Assembly: GCA_030159075.1 (NCBI GenBank)
Contig: BROG01000128.1
Coordinates: 52,501 to 116,500, forward strand
Length of the DNA stretch: 64,000 nt
Direction: 5' to 3'
Source of the DNA: Atrina japonica
Lineage: Eukaryota; Mollusca; Bivalvia; Pterioida; Pinnidae
A program made the position numbers and the translations under genes. The notes beneath the pieces are model-generated. The model made no database searches and was not told the DNA's origin. It was given only the letters and a program-made list of their open reading frames with translations. This document shows, in pieces, positions 19,473 to 28,800 of this stretch. The stretch's first letter is position 1. The number at the start of each line of letters is the position of its first letter.

Positions 19473-20109
19473 ATGTTCGTCAAACAGCCACATTCTGCCA
19501 TGGTCTTCGGGGCCACCGGTTGCGGAAAGACCGAATTTGTATTAGATTTATTGGAAACGGAATATAAAGACATTTTCGATCGCATCATTATTCTATGCCC
19601 CTCGATAGAATTTAATCGCGCGTATAAAAGCAGAGCTTGGATAGGGGAAGATATAAAACATCCGAAAGATAAACGCGTTACCATCGTAAACCCGGAATCT
19701 TCTAAAACGGGCGAAGAAAAACTTCAACAGATGTTACAGTTTTTCTACGATAAGCACAAAGGATCTCCCACTTTATACATCATCGACGATTGCTCGGCAA
19801 CGAAACAATTAAAAAAGAAAAACGACGCATTATCGATGCTCAGGTTTTCGGGGCGTCACGCTAATCAATCCGTTTGGATTTTAACCCAACGATATAATTC
19901 CGTTTCTAAAGATTTCAGAAGCCAGATTAAATGGGTTGCTTTATTTTTTTACAAAAGACAAATTTAGCTATAACGAATGTCTCGACGAAAACGATATCAT
20001 CGACGGCCCGGACGAAAAACGCGTCATAAAACGATTATTGTCACAACACAAACACTCGAAATTAATCCTATGCGTCGAACAACCCACGGAATATAAATTT
20101 ATTAAATGA
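19473..20109 (+). pseudogene. DNA-packaging ATPase (A32/FtsK-HerA type), one frameshift
   Basis: The protein begins MFVKQPHSAMVFGATGCGKT. GATGCGKT is the Walker A loop, and LYIIDDCS (residues about 98-105) is Walker B with the catalytic acidic pair. Between them lie CPSIEFNRAYKS and the usual helices, and after Walker B a Gln-containing segment (WILTQRYNSV) fits the sensor region. A T7 run at 19943-19950 shifts the frame. The next frame continues for some 45 codons (SYNECLDENDIIDG ... KLILCVEQP) to TGA at 20107. These ATPases drive DNA into preformed capsids. It starts 36 bases after the capsid stop. As the single lesion is in a homopolymer, it could be a sequencing error. Confidence 0.8.
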
Positions 20110-20138
20110 CCTAAAGAAAATTTATCGTTATATTAAAA

Positions 20139-20849
20139 ATGGAATTCGTGACAATCGATAATTTTGACAAAAACAAATTAAGGACAGGAGAAATTTATTC
20201 CGCTAGTAAACCCGTGCAATATCAAAAAGTAGCGAAAATATATTCGCATCCGAGAGGAGATGGCCCCTTGCTTATTCGAACGCCGAAGATGATATCGTCC
20301 GGCGTTTGGGAAAACAGGGATCCTTCGACCAAAGAATTAACCGGTTATTCCATGGGTTTTATATGTTACGATAAAACCGATAGCATAACAGAGCGAGACA
20401 GGAAATTCGTCGATATGATGGAAATTACTAGATTTATTAAGACAAAGATCGACGAACTAACTCCCGAATTGAAAAAGGGAGGGCGAAAAAGACCTATTAA
20501 TTTAGAGAATTTAAATATCCTCAAATCCAAAGAGGACGGCGTCGTCGTCATGTATCCGAAATTAAACGTCGATAAAAGTAAAAATATAACTTCTTCTTTT
20601 TATAGGAAAAAAGGGGAAGACGACATGGGCATTCCTAGCGTAAAAAATAACGAAAGACTCATTAAAGCCGACCCTCACGACTACGAGAAAAAACGGTGTT
20701 TAGCGATCGGCGGGTTAAACGTGCAGAACGTTTACGTCGGCAACACCATCGATTCCGTACAAATCGGGTTACACGAGGCGATAATTATCAAAACTCTTAA
20801 CGATTTACCGTCTATGACCGAGACGGATTTAGATCTCGACGAGATGTAA
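20139..20849 (+). CDS. Polinton protein, possible DUF2738-like ssDNA-binding protein
   Basis: An intact frame of 236 codons from ATG (preceded by ttatattaaaa) to TAA. The N-terminal half has GDGPLLIRTPKMISSGVWEN, then a strand-rich segment (GYSMGFICYDK) and a helix-rich segment (FVDMMEITRFIKTKI). The middle is basic (LKKGGRKRPI). The C-terminus is acidic (TETDLDLDEM), as in many single-stranded-DNA-binding proteins. The 'pL-I-TP' pattern with a following beta-rich stretch reminds me of the DUF2738 family of large DNA viruses, for which an ssDNA-binding role has been suggested. That link is tentative and would fit a protein-primed replication module. It lies 29 bases after the ATPase, same strand. 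Confidence 0.65.
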   Translation: MEFVTIDNFDKNKLRTGEIYSASKPVQYQKVAKIYSHPRGDGPLLIRTPKMISSGVWENRDPSTKELTGYSMGFICYDKTDSITERDRKFVDMMEITRFIKTKIDELTPELKKGGRKRPINLENLNILKSKEDGVVVMYPKLNVDKSKNITSSFYRKKGEDDMGIPSVKNNERLIKADPHDYEKKRCLAIGGLNVQNVYVGNTIDSVQIGLHEAIIIKTLNDLPSMTETDLDLDEM

Positions 20850-20872
20850 ATTTTTTAACGACGTTAAAAAAT

Positions 20873-21022
20873 ATGAAGCCCCCGAGCGAATTATTGATAT
20901 TTATATTATTTTTTATAGTTTTATACGTAATACCGATTTTATTTTTTACCCTCTTGATTTTAAGATCGGGGCGTTGTCGTAGAACGGAACGATTGTTACG
21001 AAGAATTATTCAAGCCATATAA
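20873..21022 (+). CDS. Small membrane protein (49 aa)
   Basis: Starts MKPPSELLIFILFFIVLYVI. One long hydrophobic segment (residues 7-30) is followed by a basic tail (RSGRCRRTERLLRRII). It lies 23 bases after the preceding stop and is preceded by acgttaaaaaat, like other genes here. Single-span topology with an inside-positive tail is predicted. It could be a virion-membrane or pore-type protein; no family is recognised. Confidence 0.5.
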   Translation: MKPPSELLIFILFFIVLYVIPILFFTLLILRSGRCRRTERLLRRIIQAI

Positions 21023-21043
21023 ATTTTTTTATATCTTTTTTAG

Positions 21044-21577
21044 AATGAACGTCGAAGATTTGCTATCGAGAAAAGAAACGATGGACGTCACGGTACGCGA
21101 TGAATTATCGGCGGCGGGAAATCTAAACATTTTTTGGGAAAAGAACTTTCGGATCACGACATTCGAGAGATGACGGACGAGCAAATCGAAAAATTATATC
21201 GTTTGTACAACAGTCGTTTAGGCGGGCTGATGTCAAAAGCCATCGGTAATAGCTTGATCAGTCTTTACGCTTTAAGTTTGTCGCACTTTTTCGAAATAAA
21301 AGACGAGCCAAAGCTAATAGAAGAATTATCGGAAGATCCGTTCATCGACATCGCCATTAGCGAGGCTTGCTGCGAGCTATATTATCGCTACGGTATATAC
21401 TTGGCGCCGTTTACCGCCGCCCTGACATCGTCTCGATATATAACGCGATATAAAAAATCTGATACTATAGAAAAACAAAATGAATGTCGAAGAGATAATT
21501 TCGATTCAAAAACAGAAGACGTCGGAAATGGCGCGGAAGGCGGCAAATGCCCGGTGGGACAAAAAGAAAGCGCTTGA
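21044..21577 (+). pseudogene. Polinton protein of unknown function, frameshifted at a T run
   Basis: ATG at 21044 starts MNVEDLLSRKETMDVTVRDE. After about 29 codons a T6 run (21131-21136) breaks the frame. The next frame continues GKELSDHDIREMTDEQIEKL, a helical protein with a moderately hydrophobic segment (GNSLISLYALSLSHFF) and a second one (CCELYYRYGIYLAPFTAAL). Its stop at 21575-21577 lies inside the next gene, an overlap of almost 100 bases. The real stop may once have been nearer 21480. The beginning, MNVEDLL, resembles MNVEEII of the next gene. No family is recognised. Confidence 0.5.
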
Positions 21578-21785
21578 TGCGGAAAAAATACAAAAATACG
21601 ATATGGATGCAGATGCGAATACACAAAAATGCAATAGCGGCATTTTTGGTGAAAATACATTGTCCTACCTCGTTTTGGGCGGTGGCGCGCTTTGGGTTTC
21701 GTATTTGTTGACTAACAATATGGCTAGGGTAGATATAGAAAAAATAACGAAAGAAGGAGCGTCTCCCAAAATTCACGAAATGTAA
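21480..21785 (+). CDS. Small Polinton protein with one membrane segment
   Basis: An intact frame of 101 codons, starting MNVEEIISIQKQKTSEMARK. The N-terminal half is basic and helical (KAANARWDKKKALDAEKIQK). The C-terminal half has one membrane-like segment (SYLVLGGGALWVSYLLT, residues about 62-78) followed by an amphipathic tail. It overlaps the end of the preceding frame. Function unknown; a small virion-membrane protein is a guess. Confidence 0.6.
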   Translation: MNVEEIISIQKQKTSEMARKAANARWDKKKALDAEKIQKYDMDADANTQKCNSGIFGENTLSYLVLGGGALWVSYLLTNNMARVDIEKITKEGASPKIHEM

Positions 21786-21810
21786 AAAAAAATTATCTTT
21801 CTTATTAAAA

Positions 21811-22041
21811 ATGTCTAGTGACGAAAAAAATTTAGTAAACACCGTCTACCATGCGGCCGTCGAAAGCGGGTTAGCCGTGGGGTTCGCGCAACTCGGGAAA
21901 AAGTTCCTAAAAACGTCGAGTCCAAAGTTGGACTTTGAAGCAAAAGATCTCGGGATGATTATGATCTATTTTGCGCTTGCCACGTACACGAAAGACATGT
22001 TAATTAAACGAGGCATCATACCGGCCGATATCATGAAATAA
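21811..22041 (+). CDS. Conserved small Polinton protein (76 aa)
   Basis: An intact frame starting MSSDEKNLVNTVYHAAVESG. Two weakly hydrophobic helices (ESGLAVGFAQLG and LGMIMIYFALATYTKDML) and a conserved-looking end (IKRGIIPADIMK). It starts 25 bases after the preceding stop, behind ttatctttcttattaaaa. I recall similar short proteins beside capsid genes of Polinton-like elements, but no function is known to me. Confidence 0.65.
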   Translation: MSSDEKNLVNTVYHAAVESGLAVGFAQLGKKFLKTSSPKLDFEAKDLGMIMIYFALATYTKDMLIKRGIIPADIMK

Positions 22042-22064
22042 AAAAAATATCTTTTCAATTAAAA

Positions 22065-22469
22065 ATGGCTACAATTGCTTTAATGGTAGGAGGGGCCATC
22101 GTCAACGCGCTCGCGTTTTCTGGGTCGCAATTTCTATTTTCGAGTCACGAAGAGAGGGAACGTCACGATCGCGCATTGGAACGACTTACCGCGGCTAGAA
22201 ATTCGTGGAATCGCAAAAGACAGAAGAGATTAGATTTTCTGAACGAACGATTGAGGAAAGAAGGACATGTTTTATACACTTTTAAAGAAGTGGACGACGC
22301 CATGCGATTATACTCTCAAATGACGGGTGAGGAAGAACTGTCGCCCGAACCAAAATTAAGCGATTTTTACGCGCCGAGCGATGAGCAGAAAGATAAAGAG
22401 ATTTTGCTCGTCTTGATAGGAACGGGTTTAACGTTTTACGCCGCCAAAAATCTCAAAAAAGTTTTGTAA
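22065..22469 (+). CDS. Polinton protein with two terminal membrane segments
   Basis: An intact frame of 134 codons, starting MATIALMVGGAIVNALAFSG. The N-terminal 26 residues are hydrophobic (signal-anchor-like). The middle is a long charged helix (HEERERHDRALERLTAARNS and RKRQKRLDFLNERLRKEG) with coiled-coil character. The C-terminus has a second hydrophobic stretch (EILLVLIGTGLTFYAA) with a basic end. A helix between two membrane anchors suggests a structural or membrane-shaping role. It starts 23 bases after the preceding stop, behind tatcttttcaattaaaa. Confidence 0.65.
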   Translation: MATIALMVGGAIVNALAFSGSQFLFSSHEERERHDRALERLTAARNSWNRKRQKRLDFLNERLRKEGHVLYTFKEVDDAMRLYSQMTGEEELSPEPKLSDFYAPSDEQKDKEILLVLIGTGLTFYAAKNLKKVL

Positions 22470-22505
22470 TTTATATTTTTAAAAGATATAAATTTATTAA
22501 TAAAA

Positions 22506-23376
22506 ATGGATGACAAAATGAAAGAAATATATTACAGCCCACGCGGATATTGGAAGGGAAAAATGGCGATCAAAAAATTAGCCGAAGCGGCAAACGTGAC
22601 GGAAATGGAAGCGTTTAATTTTCTCAAAAAGCAAGATATTTGGCAAATATATTTACCCGCGCCAAAGAAAATTATACGGCCGAAATTTGAAAACGTAGAA
22701 GAAAACGAAACGCATCAGGCCGATTTGCTATTTTTACCCCACGACAGAGTGGGAAAGAAAACGTATAAATACGCGCTGACCGTCGTAGATACAAAGAAGC
22801 CGAGCCTTTAACGACTAAAAACAGCGAAGAAGTGGCCGATGCCTTCGAGAAAATTCATGGGAGACATCTAGAATTTCCGAAATTATTACAGGTGGATCCG
22901 GGTCGCGAATTTATGGGAGCCGTCGCACATTTGATGAAAAAACACAATACATCGATCTGTCGCGGACGAGCCGACATTCACACAGACCAGGCAATAGTCG
23001 AACGATTTAATAGAACCCTGGGAGAAAGACTTTTCACTTATCAATACGGCCAAGAAATGCTAAAAGACGATAGAAATAGAGAGTGGGTAAAACGCTTACC
23101 CGAAGTCGTTAAAGCGATTAACGCCGAGACCAAACCCCCCGAAAAAATAGAATCCGTCGATCACAACCGCCCATTGATCCCTTTTCTAAAGTACAATATT
23201 TGTATCAACCCGGCGATTTGGAGGGTGGTACAAGAAGAGCCACCGACCCAATTTGGAGCGTCGATAAACACGAAATAGATCGACATTTTAGGATGCGGAC
23301 CGTCGATGTGTATTATTTAAAACCGCCGGCGCCTCAGAGAAATTTTGTAAGAGAGGAGTTGTTGGTTGTTGAATAG
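22506..23376 (+). pseudogene. Polinton integrase (retroviral-type, DDE), frameshifted
   Basis: Integrases of this type join the element's ends to target DNA and make the 6-bp duplication seen here. The first frame (22506-22811) starts MDDKMKEIYYSPRGYW and holds the first catalytic Asp in HQADLLFLP (residue 73). A short deletion just after the VVD motif, near 22790, shifts the frame. The next frame holds the second Asp in QVDPGREF and, 34 residues later, the Glu in AIVERFNRTLG. A second shift near 23165 leads into an SH3-like C-terminal domain (QYLYQPGDLEGG ... VREELLVVE, TAG at 23374-23376). All three catalytic acids are present, but the enzyme cannot be made. It converges on, and overlaps, the polymerase gene end. 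Confidence 0.85.
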
Positions 23377-25440
23377 CGCGGTGGCCGAAGGAGTAGGTAT
23401 GGATTTTATCGTCTCTAATGTATAATTTTGTGTCGAGGAGTGATAAAGCGATTTTTGTCTCTTCTATGCCGTAAATCGTTTGATTGTACGATCGTAAAGC
23501 GTTCATTGTCCTTTCGCTCGTGAGATCGTGAAACAAGCTCTCTTTGTAATCGTCGAATGTAATGCTTTTTTGCACGATATTTCGTTTAACGCCCTTCGCT
23601 CGCTTGGAAACGACGTCGTCATTTGTCAGAAGACAGTACATTTTTGGTTTCAGTGCTGTAAATTCCCGAATTGGTATGCCCAGAGCTTCATCTTTAAATT
23701 TTCCGAGTTGTTTTTTTGTTTTTATCTTTATCAAACCCGGGGGGAAAACAGGGATGATTTGCGCGATAATCCGAAAAATCGTATTCGTTTTCATGTTCGA
23801 TCATGTCCTTATACACGTCGTCGGTTTCGACTTCCATTATGAGTCTGTCCGTGTCCGTATACAGCAAATTACACTTTTGCCCGTATCTCGCGCACAAATA
23901 ATTGTAATAAAAATCGTGCATATGCTTTTTCGATAAATCTAATATGGCGAGACCGGCATAGATGGGCTTATTTAGTTTGACTGTACTTTTTTCATGTGTA
24001 CAAAACCCATATCTTCGTTGATTTGAACGAACCGATCAAATCATGGTGATGCGTTTATTTTTCTTATTCGTTCCTGATTATCGGTTGAACGGACGATTTT
24101 TAGGTCAATTCGACGTCTTACGTTCTCCGTCGTCTTCCCGAAAGGAGCGTTATTCATCAACTTGAAAAAATCCTTTTCAAAGGCGTTTTTTGCCGCCTTT
24201 CGAAGGACAATATTTTTTTTCGATATATTGGCCATCCACGGTTTTTCGTCGAAGCTTAAAATTCGGTGCACTTTGGTTATTTTAAGGCCAAGCTGCTTAT
24301 ATAACTTTAGCTTTTTGTAATGGATGACGTATTCTTTTTTGTAACGCAAATTGGGTACTAATTAACGCGGACCTAAATCGGTTATGTTATTGTCGGCAAT
24401 AAATTTTCGTTGATAAGAAGATAAATCGCTTGGGGAGATGTTAAATCTTTCGGGAGCGAGAGGATAGCCGTTGTGCAAATCGTGTAATCCGAGTGGATAT
24501 TCGAGATCGACTTCCGCGATATAGCCCTTACCAGATGGGGGAGTACACTGATCTAACGCGGGATCAACCCACTCAAAATTGTTATATGGGAGGGAATGCG
24601 TCATGGCTTCGCTATAAAGACTATTTGCATCGAGATAAAGGATGTATTTGGACGGCTTATTGGCATTGTAACCATCGATATATTTGTTATTCGCTTTCGG
24701 ATAACGCGTGGGAGCGTAGGTTATCCCTCCTCGGATACCTTTCTCGATAAAAATATGCATGTCGTAATCACATACGGGCTTAAGCTCGATTTTCGACTCT
24801 TTGAGAACGGCGTCCTACGCAAAGCCCGGTAAGGTGAAATAATGGGCCGGGTCCAAACCGTAATGTTTTAACCCCATCGATCGAAACTGTTCGAACACTT
24901 CGGTTTTCAAATACAGATCGTTATAATCGCCGATATTTTTTACATTTAAAATTCCTCCAAACGGCTTGCGCGTGGTCGTACTCGGCGTCGGTGATATTGC
25001 TATCCGATAGCTTGCTGTAAAAAAAAAATTTCGGCGGGAGGTGTGTTTCGTCAAATCGCACAAGGCCGTCAATATACTCATACGGGTAAATACCTTTTTT
25101 TCTTCAGAAGATGGATTTTATCATCTCCAAAAACAGATGTCGTAATCGGAAAATCGGATAAATTTCCTGCGAGCTCTCCCAGATTTAAAAACTGGAACGA
25201 ATCGATGAACCGCAGTTGTCCAAGGGAAAAGGAGATAAATTTCTCGCCATTTTTAGGAATACAAGAAATCTTGCCCTCGGACTTCCTGTTTCCGAAATGA
25301 TTAAATGGCTGTTATACCCCCGAAGATTGTGAAAAACCACAGGAATGTGCGTTTTTTGTTTGACGGGCTTCAACCCCCTATTGCATTTCTTAATAGCCGC
25401 GCCAAGATATGTCCCAGTTTTGTAACAATGTGTCGAAACT
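23288..25440 (-). pseudogene. Protein-primed DNA polymerase B, 5'-truncated and broken
   Basis: Seen from the 5' end (25440): HCYKTGTYLGAAIKKCN (the Cys/His segment before the exonuclease), an exonuclease motif FHNLRGYNSHL (Asn where Asp is usual), motif A YLDANSLY (24637-24614 region), motif B KNAFEKDFFKLMNNAPFGKT (about 24190-24130) and motif C YTDTDRL (23861-23841). C-terminal sequence ends near 23340. The polymerase is spread over several frames: breaks near 25250 and 25000, an apparent small deletion near 24915, TAG in place of a Trp codon at 24815-24817, a TAA near 24362, and shifts near 24040 and 23740. The coding sequence starts abruptly next to the right terminal repeat, without the expected N-terminal few hundred residues. 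Polymerases of this type copy linear genomes from a terminal protein. Confidence 0.85.
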
Positions 25441-25466
25441 TTTATTTTTTTTAATTTTTTATATCA

Positions 25467-25916
25467 TTATTGAGGGCCGTTTCGCGTGAGTTGGGCCGCC
25501 ATTTCGCGTTCAGCTTCGCGACGAAATGTGTTCAATAGCGATCGCACCTCGGTCGCCTGCCTATGCTTGCTAACATCCTTTTGTAACGACAAGTAGAAAT
25601 TTTTAACGGCGCCAGTCCGTTCGAATTTTTCGCCGTATCTGTCCCGAAGCTCGCCCATCGCGGCTTTATGAAAAGATTTTTGTTTGTTTCGAGTGCTCGC
25701 CTCGATATCCTTTAACGCGCGTTTGAATCTCTCGCGATATAATTTTTCTCGAGTCTTCCCAATTTTTTCCTGCATTCATTCGTGCGCCTCTCGTAATTCC
25801 GAATGAAGAATCAATCGTAATAATTCCCGATTGGTTTCTCGGGCTCGTAATTCGGGCGATTGACCCGTTAGAAAAGTCGTCGCGCGATCGTATATATAAT
25901 TAAATATACGAAACAT
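25467..25916 (-). pseudogene. Terminal-repeat gene with internal TGA (charged helical protein)
   Basis: The frame opens at ATG 25916-25914 (MFRIFNYIYDRATTFLTGQS) and reads 46 residues to TGA at 25778-25776, directly followed by ATG and another 102 residues (MQEKIGKTREKLYRERFKRA ... AAQLTRNGPQ) to TAA at 25467. Both parts have the same Arg/Glu/Leu-rich helical character (ELRARETNRELLRLIL before the TGA), so they were probably one protein of about 149 residues. Translation may now begin at the second ATG. The gene lies mostly in the right terminal repeat, and a decayed copy is in the left repeat. The sequence is consistent with a DNA- or protein-binding coiled coil. No family is recognised. Confidence 0.6.
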
Positions 25917-26152
25917 TCTCTATTTTTATTATAAGAAAATATTTTCTTTAATTCATTTTACTTTGGGGATTTAGAATCGAATTTTTTCGAGCACAAATGG
26001 TTAGAATGAGATTTTCCCGGAATTCGACGATTTTTCCGGGAATTCGAATTCAAAAATTCAAAAATTTCAAGCAGGGATGGTTAGATAAGATTTTCAACCA
26101 CAAAAATGGTCAAGTGGCCCAGAACCACCCCCCCCCCCGCACACAACACACA
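25521..26152. repeat. Polinton right terminal inverted repeat
   Basis: Reverse complement of 15231-15853 with small differences, including a longer C run at 26128-26138. It ends ACACAACACACA directly before GATTCT. Confidence 0.9.
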
Positions 26153-26158
26153 GATTCT
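26153..26158. other. Target-site duplication, right (GATTCT)
   Basis: Identical to 15225-15230 on the other side of the element. Confidence 0.85.
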
Positions 26159-27481
26159 ATTCCATGAAAGTCCATCAAACTTTTGATCAAAGTTTTCTTT
26201 GACAGTTGACACTCTCAAAATTGCTTCAAAACTTTTACCAAGTTTTCTTGTGCCAACAGGCCTAAAACAAAAAACGTCTAACAGTCAATAAAGTAACATA
26301 AAAAATACAAATTTCAGAAATTTTGTGTAAGTACGTCACCTTTAATAGTTAGAAGAAGTATATCGTATAGGTGTAAGATATTTCGTTTAAGTCACTTTGT
26401 CCACAGTAGTATGGAATAAATGAGTTCATTAATTTTCAAAATATATTCTCAGTGTTTTTCAATAACTCCTCTAGAATTCGTCGTTTATCCAATTTTAAGA
26501 AATCTTGATTCACAGGAACATGGAATTTTGGTACTCATATGCTAAAATTCCATTGTAATTTATTTGTTATTTTAGGAGGAATGCACTATTCTTCCTGGGA
26601 GTGAAAATTGTAGGATGTCATTTCGATGTTTATTACTAAGTCATTGAAAGGATCTATGACTTAATTCATAAACACCAAAATAAAACCATCGATACTTTTG
26701 AGTAGTTTATGGATGTAACTTAACGAAAAATTTATCAAAATTAGGCACAAATTTCCGGTGTAAAAGTACCATTTTTTAAATCTATTTTGGGTACCTACCA
26801 AATTTAGATGACAAAATCAATCAAATGCAGAGTTACTATATAGTGAAATTCATTTTTGTCCTAATGTATTTATCGACGATAAGGAAACACATTAGCTTGT
26901 ACATGTCATATGAATACAGTCAACTCCACTTGTAAAGAAATAAAATGAGATAATAGCTATAACGAAAAAAATGTCATCGTGCATTTCTAATATTTTTCGG
27001 TATAAAATTAAAACATATAACGAGACAAACAAAATATCGCATCTAACGAATTAAATCATTGTAACTGGGCTGTCTCCTCCACCAATAAAAACTGGCCTTC
27101 CGAGTTCACCATATGTCTGAAACATTGTTGAGTGTGGTGTACAAGCAGACGAGTTGAAGTTACCCCAAGGAAGGTTACATCATGTTGTTTTAGCACTCTA
27201 TAAGGAGGTGTTCTCCCGTTAGCCATGACACTGGGGTTTGCATTTATATAGTATTTTACCAACCAGCAGACAGCTAAGACATAATAAACTATGACATTAA
27301 TCAGAACCTAACTGACCTTATTCCCAGTAATAATCATTCCTAAACCTTTTATAGTAAATAATTCTCACTAAAACAAATGTCACGATTCTCTTGTTACAGT
27401 TAATACGTCTTTAAATTAGCTGTGTGTTTTTTTTCATAAAATTTTCTTTCCTTTTTTACTACTTAGATTGATTTACAATAA
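26159..27481. other. No gene; AT-rich flank
   Basis: The first 115 bases may be the right half of the inverted-repeat element split by the Polinton. The rest is AT-rich with no motif-bearing frame. A 68-codon minus-strand frame at 27056-27262 shows nothing recognisable. Confidence 0.5.
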
Positions 27482-27487
27482 CAAAAG

Positions 27488-28800
27488 TACGGAAGCCTAT
27501 TAGGGTCACTTTGAAAAGAAAACAATATATATTTATGTCGTTTTAACGCGTTAACTTTCTTGTTAAAACGCGGTAATTATCTCGTTAAAACGCGATAGTT
27601 ATCTCGTTAAAACGCGATAGTATCTCATTAAAACGCGTTATTTATCTCGTTAAAACGCGTTAATCATCTCGTTAAAACGCGATAGTTATCTCGTTAAAAC
27701 GCGATAGTTATCTCGTTAAAACGCGTTATTTATCTCGTTAAAACGCGTTATTTATCTTGTTAAAACGCAATAGTATCTAGTTAAAACGCGTTATTTATCT
27801 CGTTAAAACGCGATAGTATCTCGTTAAAACGCGTTATTTATCTCGTTAAAACGCGATAGTTATCTCGTTAAAACGCGTTATTTATCTAAAGTAAGGTCAG
27901 TTAGTAAAATTAGTAAAAACCGCTGAATGTCACATTCGTTTTCAAAACTGCATTTTCCGTGGTAGAGGCCTACACTCTTGCAATGATTTGTAGTTTTTTT
28001 AATTTTGTTATTGTCAATGCAATTAATGCAAGATTTGCTGCTGACAAATGGAATTAAACCTGTATTGTTTATATCGGCTTTTACATTTTTATACAAAAAG
28101 TTTATTTGTTTATATTTGCATTGAAGTGACATTTGCTTTACACCTACGTAAGGGCACAGGACATTTGCGGATACGTATTGGGTTTCGAGTAGTATATATT
28201 TGCCCTATTTGCGCGTCCGTGTCCGATGAAGGGGGAGGGGATAGTTGAGGGTTTAATGGGTGGAGTATAGGTGAATTTGGGAGTAGGTGGAATGAGGGGG
28301 TTAGGATATGTGGGGGTGACGGACGCTGACGTGCAAATAGGGCGCCTAGTGCTCCGTATATTCTTCTGTTTGGTGGCTATTGGGACTATACTTGTAATGA
28401 CGCGATACTCCCTAACTACGATAGTACCCGTTCACAGCGGCACAAGAAATCCAAGATCACTTAGTATACTATATAGTTGTTTATAACGCGTTTTAACGAG
28501 ATACTATCGCGTTTTCAACGAGATAACTAACTCGTTTTAACGAGATAACTAATGCGTTTTAACGAGATCAATAATGCGTTTTAACGAGATAACTAACGCG
28601 TTTTAACGAGATAAATAACGCGTTTTAACGAGATAACTAACGCGTTTTAACGAGATAAATAACGCGTTTTAACGAGATACTATCACGTTTTAACGAGATA
28701 CTATCGCGTTTTAACGAGATAACTACCGCGTTTTAATGAGAAAGTTAACGCGTTAAAATATTTTTTTTTCTTTGCACAGTGACACTTATAGGCTTCCGTA
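27488..28800. mobile_element. Foldback-type element with long satellite-like inverted arms
   Basis: The termini are inverted (tacggaagcctat and ataggcttccgta) and flanked by CAAAAG on both sides (27482-27487 and 28801-28806). The left arm (about 27540-27890) is a tandem array of a 20-22-bp unit, 'tctcgttaaaacgcga'. The right arm (about 28485-28765) is an array of its reverse complement, 'cgttttaacgagata'. Between them lie some 590 bases with no gene-like frame. This is the architecture of foldback transposons. It has no transposase and would need one supplied in trans. Confidence 0.8.

Larger units (their letters stand above)
15231..26152. mobile_element. Polinton/Maverick-type element, 10.9 kb, decayed
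   Basis: Both ends begin TGTGTGTTGTGTGC (TG...CA termini) within inverted repeats of about 0.63 kb, flanked by GATTCT on each side. Inside lie the Polinton hallmark genes: rve integrase (22506-23376), protein-primed DNA polymerase B (23288-25440, minus), packaging ATPase (19473-20109) and a major capsid protein (18120-19436), plus small membrane proteins. Gene density and GC content are higher than in the flanks, and intergenic gaps are short. I found no candidate for the adenain-like maturation protease. Several genes are intact, but capsid, polymerase and integrase carry frameshifts, nonsense codons or deletions. The copy cannot be autonomous. Confidence 0.93.

Noticed and set aside
23528..25300. 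Plus-strand frames opposite the polymerase
   Set aside because: They overlap recognisable polymerase motifs on the minus strand and have no motifs of their own.
27535..27895. Regular 20-22-bp repeats that might look like a CRISPR array
   Set aside because: There are no spacers, the units are contiguous, an inverted array stands on the other side, and the DNA is from an animal.
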